Positions 5,755 to 11,643 of a stretch of 11,643 nt of DNA are shown here, in pieces. Both the position numbers and the translations under genes were made by a program. Location of the stretch: positions 1 to 11,643 of the forward strand of contig CAKZIX010000013.1 of NCBI GenBank assembly GCA_936936565.1. Reading direction: 5' to 3'. This DNA comes from an uncultured Nocardiaceae bacterium. GTDB taxonomy: Bacteria > Actinomycetota > Actinomycetes > Mycobacteriales > Mycobacteriaceae. The notes under the pieces were generated by a model. That model was given only the letters and a program-made list of their open reading frames with translations, was not told the DNA's origin and ran no database searches. Position 1 is the stretch's first letter. Every line of letters begins with the position of its first letter.

Positions 5755-6939
5755 GTGACCAGCCCGGGGTTCCCCCGCGATTGGGCGCAGCAGCCTGATC
5801 AAGGCCGCGGCGCCCGGGTGCCGTTCAACGCTTCGCCGAAACCGACGCTGGGCGTCGAATGGGAAATCGCGCTCGTCGACAAGGTCACCCGCGATCTGTC
5901 GAACACCGCGGCCGACGTCTTCGACGCGGTCGGTGAACTGCGCGCGCACGACGGCACTCCGCAGGTCACCAAGGAGCTGCTGCGCAACACCGTCGAACTG
6001 GTCACCGGCGTCCATCACACGGTGGGCGAGGCCATCGACGACCTGACCGGCACGCTGGGCACCGTCCGGCGGGCCGCCGATTCGGTCGGTGTCGACCTGT
6101 TCTGCGCGGGCACCCATCCGTTCGCGCAATGGTCGACGCAGCAGCTCACCCGCTCGCCGCACTACGACGAGCTGATCGAACGCACCCAATGGTGGGGCCG
6201 GCAGATGCTCATCTGGGGTGTCCACGTGCACGTCGGGCTCAGCCATCAGGAAAAGGTGTTCCCGATCCTGAACGCGCTGTTGCTGCACTACCCGCATCTG
6301 CTCGCGCTGTCGGCGTCGTCGCCGATGTGGGCCGGTTCGGATACCGGCTACGCCTCCAACCGGGCGTTGATGTTCCAGCAACTGCCGACGGCCGGTTTGC
6401 CGTTCCAGTTCGAGAACTGGTCGCAGTTCGAGTCGTATGTGCACGACCAGCTCAAAACCGGGGTCATCGATCAGCTCGGTGGCATGCACTGGGACATCCG
6501 GCCGGCGCCCAAGTGGGGCACCATCGAGGTGCGCGTGTGCGACGGCGTGTCCACTCGCTCCGAGTTGGCCGCGCTGGTCGCGCTGATCCACTGCCTCGTG
6601 GTCGACGCCGATGCCCGGCTCGAGCGCGGCGAGTGGCTGCCCAGTCTGCCGCCCTGGCACGTCCAGGAGAACAAGTGGCGCGCCGCGCGCTACGGCCTGG
6701 ACGCCATCGTCATCGTCGACTCCGACAGCAACGAACGCCTCGTCACCGACGACCTCGACGAGCTGCTGAACCAGCTCGAACCGGTGGCGGCCCGGCTCGG
6801 GTGCGCCGACGAGCTGCGCCGCGTGGCCGACATTCCGCGCCACGGCGCTTCCTACCAGCGGCAGCGCAAGGTTGCGGCCGCGCACGAGGGTGATCTGGTC
6901 GCCGTCGTCGGTGCCTTGGTGGACGAGCTCGAGTCGTGA
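5755..6939 (+). CDS. Carboxylate-amine ligase / glutamate-cysteine ligase family 2 (YbdK type, Rv0433-like)
   Basis: 394 residues of the GCS2 fold. PTLGVEWEIALVD (30-42) carries the family's metal/ATP-binding glutamates. It continues with KELLRNTVELVTG (73-85), FCAGTHPFAQW (116-126), RTQWWGRQMLIWGVHVHVG (143-161), SPMWAGSDTGYASNR, MHWDIRPAPKWGTIEVRVCDG (244-264) and PPWHVQENKWRAARYGLDA. The best match I remember is M. tuberculosis Rv0433. YbdK-type enzymes have weak glutamate-cysteine ligase activity in vitro; actinobacteria normally use mycothiol, so the true substrate is uncertain. The GTG at 5755 abuts the sodC stop with no gap and no Shine-Dalgarno, implying coupling; a GTG at 5818 just before the conserved region is an alternative start. 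Pairing with sodC hints at redox defence. Confidence 0.9.
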   Translation: MTSPGFPRDWAQQPDQGRGARVPFNASPKPTLGVEWEIALVDKVTRDLSNTAADVFDAVGELRAHDGTPQVTKELLRNTVELVTGVHHTVGEAIDDLTGTLGTVRRAADSVGVDLFCAGTHPFAQWSTQQLTRSPHYDELIERTQWWGRQMLIWGVHVHVGLSHQEKVFPILNALLLHYPHLLALSASSPMWAGSDTGYASNRALMFQQLPTAGLPFQFENWSQFESYVHDQLKTGVIDQLGGMHWDIRPAPKWGTIEVRVCDGVSTRSELAALVALIHCLVVDADARLERGEWLPSLPPWHVQENKWRAARYGLDAIVIVDSDSNERLVTDDLDELLNQLEPVAARLGCADELRRVADIPRHGASYQRQRKVAAAHEGDLVAVVGALVDELES

Positions 6940-6940
6940 C

Positions 6941-6960
6941 CGCGTGACGTGCAGCACGCG
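6941..6960 (+). terminator. Weak hairpin after the ligase gene
   Basis: CGCGTG (6941-6946) and CACGCG (6955-6960) form a 6-bp stem with an 8-nt loop just after the stop codon. No T-tract follows, so termination here is only a possibility. Confidence 0.3.
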
Positions 6961-6992
6961 CAGTTAATACGCCTGGCTAATTCTGTTCATCT

Positions 6993-6998
6993 TATGTT
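6993..6998 (+). promoter_or_regulatory. Candidate -10 element for leaderless PAP2 gene transcript
   Basis: TATGTT fits TANNNT and ends 6 nt before the GTG at 7005. The region 6961-7004 is markedly AT-richer than its surroundings and contains no Shine-Dalgarno, which fits a promoter driving a leaderless message. No convincing -35 seen. Confidence 0.5.
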
Positions 6999-7004
6999 TA
7001 CGAT

Positions 7005-8267
7005 GTGCGAGTGATCGTCGACGACGCGAATCGGGCCCGATTGCGCGTCGTCGTGCCCGGAGTTCTCGGGCTGAGCGCGCTGGTGCTCGTCGGGATGCAG
7101 GTGGTTGCGTCGAGCATGGGCCTGGAAGGGCCGATCCGCAGCCTGCTCAGCGACTATGTCGCGACGCCGCGCTCGATGACCGTGCCCTGGGCGGGCCTGT
7201 TGCTCGCACTCGTCGGGCTGCCCGGCCGGCGGCGACTGTTGGCTCTCGCTGCGGCCGTCGGGATCGATGCGGTGTTCACCACCGCACGGTTGCTGCAGGG
7301 CCAGCCGTTCAAGATCGGCAACGGCGCGCTGATCGTGCTCACCGCCATCGTGGTGGTCGCGGCGATCCGCTGGTCCGGTAAAGAGCGCGCCACGGCAATA
7401 CACGCCGCCGCACTCGGCGCGTTGCTGATCTTGGCCACCAAGGTCGGCGACACCTGGTTGCAGGTCACCGCGCGGACGCAGACCCACGTGCTCGACGACT
7501 ATGCCGAACTGGCCGATCGTGCGCTGGGCAGCCCCGCCTGGCTGGTCGGTCAGCTGCTGCAGGCCAGCGGCCCGGTGCCGCAGGCCGTCATCCACTGGGT
7601 CTACATCGAGCTGCCGCTGGCGGCGATCGTGGTGGCGATCTGGCAGCTGCGCAATGTGACCACCGGGGTGTGGCCGCGGCACTATCTGGTGCGCACGTTC
7701 CTGGTGCTCGGGCTGATCGGACCGCTGGTGTACATGCTGTTCCCGGTCGTGGGCCCGGTGTTCGCGTTCGCGGACAACTGGCCGCATTTCGTGCCGAACC
7801 ACCTGAACGCCGAACCGCTGCCGTTCGACGATTACACGCCGCGCAACTGCATGCCGTCGATGCACACGGCCTGGGCGCTGGCCGTCTTCCTGCATTCCCG
7901 GCAGGGACCGGCGTGGCTGCGCGCCGGCGGCACGTTCTGGCTGGTGTGCACCGTGCTCGCGACGCTGGGGCTGGGCTACCACTACGGCGTGGATCTGGTG
8001 GCCGGCGCGGTGCTGTGCCTGACGGTGGAGGCGGCACTGCGTGACCCCGCGCGTGGCTGGGACGCCCCCCGCTGGCGCCTTGTCGGTGGCGGTGCGGTCG
8101 TCTTCGTCGGCTTGCTGCTGTGCTATCGGTATCTGCCGGAGCAATCCGCGCAGTACCCAATTGTGTTCGCGCCGTTGGTAATCGGTGCGCTGGTCGCGGT
8201 GGCTGCAAGCTACTACCGGACATTTGTTCAAAATGCCGACACGCCCGGGTTGCGCGTGTCACAGTAG
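7005..8267 (+). CDS. PAP2-superfamily integral membrane protein (inositolphosphotransferase/AUR1-like)
   Basis: 420 residues dominated by hydrophobic segments (roughly ten potential membrane spans, starting VVVPGVLGLSALVLVGMQVV). The PAP2 active site is visible late in the protein: CMPSMHTAWALAV (282-294) with His287, and GYHYGVDLVAGAVL (324-337) with nucleophile-position His326 and Asp330. The K-x6-R-P motif of ordinary PAP2 phosphatases is not obvious, and the PSMH...HYGVD pattern resembles the PAP2_3 subgroup, which includes inositol-phosphorylceramide synthases. A role in moving or removing phosphate head groups on lipids at the outer membrane face is plausible, but substrate is unknown. 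The start could be GTG 7005 or GTG 7011; the former fits a leaderless promoter. The next gene begins 4 nt after the stop, so they probably form a two-gene unit. Confidence 0.85.
   Translation: MRVIVDDANRARLRVVVPGVLGLSALVLVGMQVVASSMGLEGPIRSLLSDYVATPRSMTVPWAGLLLALVGLPGRRRLLALAAAVGIDAVFTTARLLQGQPFKIGNGALIVLTAIVVVAAIRWSGKERATAIHAAALGALLILATKVGDTWLQVTARTQTHVLDDYAELADRALGSPAWLVGQLLQASGPVPQAVIHWVYIELPLAAIVVAIWQLRNVTTGVWPRHYLVRTFLVLGLIGPLVYMLFPVVGPVFAFADNWPHFVPNHLNAEPLPFDDYTPRNCMPSMHTAWALAVFLHSRQGPAWLRAGGTFWLVCTVLATLGLGYHYGVDLVAGAVLCLTVEAALRDPARGWDAPRWRLVGGGAVVFVGLLLCYRYLPEQSAQYPIVFAPLVIGALVAVAASYYRTFVQNADTPGLRVSQ
8238..8260 (+). other. Hairpin at the PAP2/hydrolase junction
   Basis: GACACGC (8238-8244) and GCGTGTC (8254-8260) are perfect complements with a 9-nt loop. 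It lies in the last codons of the PAP2 gene, 11 nt before the hydrolase ATG, where a stem could affect reinitiation or mRNA processing. No T-tract, so not an intrinsic terminator. Confidence 0.4.
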
Positions 8268-8271
8268 GCGC

Positions 8272-10293
8272 ATGTCACGTGGGCTGACGATTTTGCGTGC
8301 AATGATGCCGCTGCTGCTGATCTCCGGACTGCTGATTCCGGTCGCTCATGCCGAGCCGACCGGTGGCGCCCGCGGAGTGCAGTGGACCGCCACCCACGAC
8401 GGGCCGCAGAAGTACCCGAACATCTTCATCGACTGGGACATCCCCATCACGATGAGCGACGGCACCGTGCTGAAGGCTAATCTGTATCGTCCGGCGACGC
8501 CGGCCGGCCCGGTCACCGAGCCGATGCCCGTCGTCGTCAACATGATTCCGTATACCAAGCTGCAGTCGATGATCGCGACGACGGGCCTGTCGATTCCGGT
8601 GTTCTCGGACGCGGTGATCAAGTTCTTCCGCGACTTCGACATGACCGGCACGCCGCTGGACGGCATCACCGATCTCACGCGGATGCTCGGTGGCGGAATG
8701 ACTCGGTCCTTCGCCGCCGACCCGCAGCTGATCAAGAGCGGCTACGCCCAGCTCGTCGTCGACGTCCGCGGCACCGGCTTCTCGCAGGGCATCTTCGAGC
8801 TGTTCGGGGACCGGGAGCGGCGCGACACCTTCGAAACCATCGAGTGGACCAAACGCCAGCCGTGGTCCAACGGCAAGACCGGCATGAACGGCGTCTCGTA
8901 CTCGGCGATCAACCAGCTGTACCTGGCCGAGGAGTACCCGAACGCGGTAGACGCGATCGTGCCCATCGAGCCGGGCAGCGACCTGACCCGCGACCTCATC
9001 GCGCCCGGCGGGGCCGCGGGCATCGGCTTCATCGGGCCCCTGATCGTCTTCGCGATCAACGCCCCGAAGTGGATCCCGGACCTGCAATCGATCATCCAGG
9101 GCCGGTTCGACTGGAAATGGCTCGCCGATCGGCTGGCCAGCCCGATGACATTCGTCATGGAGGGTTTGCAGGCACTGTTCACCGCCTCGGTCGATCAGCT
9201 CACCCCACACCTGCGCGAACTCGCCGATCCGAACCGCAAACTGCGCCAAGGTTGGACCGGGCATCCGGAAAAGGTGCAGGTCCCGACGATGATCGTCGGG
9301 ACGTGGCACGACATCTTCGCCAGCTCCGAGCCGGTGATCTACAACGCGATCAAGCAGCCGCCCGGGCGTAAGCAGCTCGTCATGGGCGACGGCTATCACG
9401 TCACCGGCGGGTTCGACATGCGCGGCCCGGAGAAGAACGAGCCGCCGCGCATCGACGTGCTGCAGCGCGCCTGGCTGGACCGCTGGCTCAAGGGCATCGA
9501 CAACGGGATCGACAAGTACGGTCCGGTCACTCTGTGGCAGCAGGGCGGCGGGTGGACGACCACGAACCAGTTCCCGCGCGCCGGTGTCGCCCATCACCGC
9601 ATGTACCTGTCGGCCGCACCCAGCGGCACCGCGCCCTACGCGCGGGCGGACGGCAGCCTGAGCTTCGGCCCCGGCGCGCCCGGCCGGATGACGGTCGCAC
9701 CCGGCCTGGCCAGCATCTGCTCTCGGGACTCGGTGCAGATCACCGCCGGTGTCACCGGGGCGATCCCGGGCTGCGGCGAGGACGCGCGCTTCCACGAACG
9801 CGAGGGGCTCACGTTCACCAGTGCCCCGGTGGGGACGCCGACACAGATCTCGGGCCCGATCGCGGTGCGGCTCAACACGGTGCACGACGCGCTGGACGGC
9901 TACTGGGTGGTGACGGTGAACGACGTCGCGCCCGACGGGCGCTCCACGGTGATCACCACCGGACAGCTCGCGGCGTCGGTGCGTCAAATCGACGACGCGC
10001 GCAGCAAGCGTTCCGCCAACGGCGACTACACCGACCCGTTCCCGTTCCTCGAGCTCGAGCGGCGCCAGCAAACTGTGCCAGGACAGCCGACTCAGCTCGA
10101 CATCCGCTTGATCCCCACCGACGCGGTGCTCCAGCCGGGACACCGGCTGCGCGTAGACGTCTTCGCCAGCAACTTCCCCAAGGGCCTGCCGCTGGGTCCG
10201 ATCCTCTTCGACACCGCACTGCGGCCACAGCACCTGCAGCTGGACCCGAATGCGCCCAGCTTCGTGAACATTCCGCTGAGCCGCACCTGGTAG
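8272..10293 (+). CDS. Secreted CocE/NonD-family (X-Pro dipeptidyl-peptidase S15) hydrolase
   Basis: 673 residues. A Sec signal peptide (MSRGLTILRAMMPLLLISGLLIPVAHA, cleavage after about 27) is followed by an alpha/beta hydrolase beginning PITMSDGTVLKANLYRP (58-74). The catalytic triad is readable: Ser209 in GVSYS, Asp347 in VGTWHDIF and His376 in MGDGYHVTGG, with oxyanion-side VDVRGTGFSQG (163-173). After about residue 430 a beta-rich jelly-roll domain follows (DYTDPFPFLELE, QPGHRLRVDVFASNFP), as in CocE and S15 peptidases. Family members cleave esters, amides or X-Pro peptides; substrate cannot be read from sequence, though export suggests an envelope or environmental substrate. The ATG at 8272, 4 nt after the PAP2 stop, is chosen because it alone gives the signal peptide; the ribosome site is weak, so translation is probably coupled to the PAP2 gene. 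Confidence 0.92.
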   Translation: MSRGLTILRAMMPLLLISGLLIPVAHAEPTGGARGVQWTATHDGPQKYPNIFIDWDIPITMSDGTVLKANLYRPATPAGPVTEPMPVVVNMIPYTKLQSMIATTGLSIPVFSDAVIKFFRDFDMTGTPLDGITDLTRMLGGGMTRSFAADPQLIKSGYAQLVVDVRGTGFSQGIFELFGDRERRDTFETIEWTKRQPWSNGKTGMNGVSYSAINQLYLAEEYPNAVDAIVPIEPGSDLTRDLIAPGGAAGIGFIGPLIVFAINAPKWIPDLQSIIQGRFDWKWLADRLASPMTFVMEGLQALFTASVDQLTPHLRELADPNRKLRQGWTGHPEKVQVPTMIVGTWHDIFASSEPVIYNAIKQPPGRKQLVMGDGYHVTGGFDMRGPEKNEPPRIDVLQRAWLDRWLKGIDNGIDKYGPVTLWQQGGGWTTTNQFPRAGVAHHRMYLSAAPSGTAPYARADGSLSFGPGAPGRMTVAPGLASICSRDSVQITAGVTGAIPGCGEDARFHEREGLTFTSAPVGTPTQISGPIAVRLNTVHDALDGYWVVTVNDVAPDGRSTVITTGQLAASVRQIDDARSKRSANGDYTDPFPFLELERRQQTVPGQPTQLDIRLIPTDAVLQPGHRLRVDVFASNFPKGLPLGPILFDTALRPQHLQLDPNAPSFVNIPLSRTW

Positions 10294-10314
10294 GTCCGAA
10301 GACAAACCCCCCGT

Positions 10315-10320
10315 TACAGT
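10315..10320 (+). promoter_or_regulatory. Candidate -10 element upstream of the sigma factor gene
   Basis: TACAGT fits TANNNT and lies 29 nt before the sigma GTG start, in the 56-nt gap after the hydrolase gene. No good -35 hexamer nor ECF-type GGAAC/GTC pair is visible. Tentative. Confidence 0.25.
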
Positions 10321-10349
10321 CCTGAGTATTCGCGCGAAGGACAGGTGAT

Positions 10350-10838
10350 GTGGCCGAGTTTGCCGAGGTGTATCGCGAGCACGTGACGCCGGTGTGGCGG
10401 TACGTGCGCGCTCGGCTGCCGTCGGATACCGATGCGGAGGACGTGACGAGCGAAGTGTTCGCGCAGGCGATGCGGACCTGGGGCGGGTACGACGCCGCCC
10501 GCGGCTCGGTCGGTGGTTGGCTGATCGGGATCGCGCGGCACGCGCTGGCCGACTGGTGGCGCAAGCGCGGGCGGGAACTACCCGCCGAACACCTCGATCT
10601 CGGGGCCGGCGCGGACGACCCGGAGGCCGATGCGTTGCGCCACGACGGCGCGGATGCGTTGCGGCGCAGCCTCGCCCACCTCACGCCGCGGGAGCGCGAG
10701 GCGGTGGCACTGCGCTTCGGCACGGAGCTGACGTCCGAGCAGATCGGTGCCGCGATGGGCATCTCGGCGACCGCAGCACGCATGCTGGTGTACCGCGCCG
10801 TCGGCAAGCTACGGGAGGTGATGGCGGATGGACCCTGA
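10350..10838 (+). CDS. ECF-type RNA polymerase sigma factor (sigma-70 family)
   Basis: 162 residues with the two ECF domains. Sigma region 2: FAEVYREHVTPVWRYVRARL (4-23), DAEDVTSEVFAQAMRTW (28-44) and GSVGGWLIGIARHALADWWRKR (52-73). Sigma region 4: LTPREREAVALRFGTELTSEQIGAAMGISATAARMLVYRAVGKLREVM (111-158), with the HTH at about 128-150. A short acidic linker (77-100) joins them, and no extra C-terminal domain is present. The start is GTG 10350, with AAGGA 8 nt upstream (10337-10341); an ATG at 10348 is in another frame. The gene overlaps by 11 nt the next one, which encodes a single-span membrane protein, the standard layout for a sigma factor and its membrane-bound regulator. Target promoters are unknown. 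Confidence 0.93.
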   Translation: MAEFAEVYREHVTPVWRYVRARLPSDTDAEDVTSEVFAQAMRTWGGYDAARGSVGGWLIGIARHALADWWRKRGRELPAEHLDLGAGADDPEADALRHDGADALRRSLAHLTPREREAVALRFGTELTSEQIGAAMGISATAARMLVYRAVGKLREVMADGP

Positions 10839-11643
10839 GGAACTGGCGGCGGCGCGGCTCGACGACGAGATCGCCGCGGCCCTGCGTGGCAAGGCCGGCC
10901 GCGCGACCGACCCGACCGTGCTGTGGCTGGCCAACACGTTGCGCGCCGACCCGCCTGCCCGGTTGCATCGTCAAGTGGCGCAACGAATTACCGCGCACGA
11001 GCAACGGCGCTGGCGGGTTGCGCGGGTCGCGGCGGCGCTGCTCGCCGTCGTGCTGCTCGCGTCCGCGATCCGGATCCTGCGCTCTCAGCGTTGCGCCGGC
11101 GGTGCGGCGGCGATCGCCATCACCACCGCGGCGATCGACGTGCCAGTCACGGTGAACATGCCGGTGCATCTGGTATCGACGGCAACAGAGTGGACGTTCG
11201 GCGTCTGGACCGACGGTCTCGGGCTCGAGATACTCGGCGGCGGAGACTACTTGACGCCGCTGGCCGCCGACGGGCTGACCGAGCACGAAATGCAGGTGTG
11301 GATCACCGGCAGCACCGCCATCGTGGAAGCGGCGGACGGGCGACGGACACCGATCACCGATCCGAGGATCGCGACATACGCAGGCAGCCATGTCTTCTGG
11401 GAGTCGTATCTGCACAATGGTGCGACCGATGATCTGGCCGGGTTCACGCACGTGTGGGCTGATACTGGAGTCGCGAAACCTTCTGCGCCGCAACCGCTTA
11501 GCAAGTCTGGCGACGAAGATGCCTGGGGTTTCAAGGTCTTTCGTGGGGGCTTTTTCAGCAACATCGGTACGTTCCTCGACATCAACTATCCAAAGGCGGG
11601 CTACGGCGCGGGGAAGATCCTGATGTCGGACGCGTCAGCGAAC
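10828..11643 (+). CDS. Partial: membrane protein coupled to ECF sigma, putative anti-sigma or signal partner (runs off right edge)
   Basis: An uninterrupted frame of 272 codons has no stop before the window ends. It starts with ATG 10828, preceded by GGGAGG (10813-10818) and overlapping the sigma gene by 11 nt. The protein begins MDPEELAAARLDDEIAAALR, has an Arg-rich cytoplasmic region (to about 64), one membrane segment (about 65-82, ARVAAALLAVVLLASAIRIL) and then at least 185 extracytoplasmic residues rich in Gly, Asp and aromatic residues (FGVWTDGLGLEILGGGDYLTPLAADG; HVFWESYLHNGATDD; AWGFKVFRGGFFSNIGTFLDI). I recognise no zinc-binding H-x3-C-x2-C anti-sigma motif and no named extracellular domain. 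The topology and coupling suggest it controls the sigma factor. Codon use after about 11150 drifts to less GC-rich codons (ATA, ACA, GCA, TAT), unlike the neighbours. Confidence 0.8.
   Translation, partial: MDPEELAAARLDDEIAAALRGKAGRATDPTVLWLANTLRADPPARLHRQVAQRITAHEQRRWRVARVAAALLAVVLLASAIRILRSQRCAGGAAAIAITTAAIDVPVTVNMPVHLVSTATEWTFGVWTDGLGLEILGGGDYLTPLAADGLTEHEMQVWITGSTAIVEAADGRRTPITDPRIATYAGSHVFWESYLHNGATDDLAGFTHVWADTGVAKPSAPQPLSKSGDEDAWGFKVFRGGFFSNIGTFLDINYPKAGYGAGKILMSDASAN

Noticed and set aside
4858..6957. A 699-codon minus-strand open frame opposite sodC and the ligase gene.
   Set aside because: It is the antisense of two clearly conserved genes; long antisense frames are expected at this GC content and no domain is visible in it.
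8275..10305. A 676-codon minus-strand open frame opposite the CocE-type hydrolase.
   Set aside because: The plus strand carries a signal peptide, catalytic triad and jelly-roll domain; the antisense frame has no recognisable motif.
10681..11493. A minus-strand open frame over the sigma/membrane-protein junction.
   Set aside because: The plus-strand frame from 10828 has a ribosome site, overlap coupling and a membrane segment, and stays open to the edge; the reverse frame looks like an Arg/Gly-rich shadow.

Overview
The window comes from a GC-rich actinobacterium, almost certainly of the order Mycobacteriales (a Mycobacterium/Mycolicibacterium- or Nocardia-like genome). The evidence is very high third-position GC, frequent GTG starts, 1-11 nt gene overlaps, and a core block whose order and orientation match the M. 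tuberculosis Rv0427c-Rv0433 neighbourhood as I remember it (xthA, GNAT, def on one strand; DUF3263, LytR_C/VirR, sodC, ybdK-type ligase on the other). No database was searched; family names rest on motifs and remembered relatives.

Layout. 1-210: an imperfect 30-bp tandem repeat cut by the left edge. 288-1518: a divergent pair, an HxlR-family regulator (-) and a RibD/DHFR-like reductase (+), sharing a short intergenic region filled by an 18-bp-arm inverted repeat. 1519-1708: a convergent gap with a large dyad. 1709-3986 (-): def, a GNAT acetyltransferase and xthA, overlapping by 1 and 4 nt, so one operon transcribed def to xthA. 3987-4227: a divergent intergenic region with a long REP-like inverted repeat, a GC hairpin and a 24-bp dyad. 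4228-6939 (+): DUF3263 protein, VirR-like LytR_C membrane protein, lipoprotein Cu-type superoxide dismutase, glutamate-cysteine ligase family protein. 7005-10293 (+): a PAP2-type membrane phosphatase/transferase followed 4 nt later by a secreted CocE/NonD-type serine hydrolase. 10350-11643 (+): an ECF-type sigma factor overlapping by 11 nt a single-pass membrane protein that runs off the right edge.

How they fit. The minus operon covers protein maturation (deformylase), acetylation and DNA repair. The 4228-6939 block mixes a small DNA-binding-like protein, an envelope protein, extracytoplasmic superoxide defence and a possible thiol-synthesis enzyme, which suggests envelope and redox homeostasis. 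The right part looks like accessory envelope functions plus a sigma/membrane-partner signalling pair. The least explained items are the partial membrane protein, the repeat array, and several strong dyads in front of genes, which are candidate operators.
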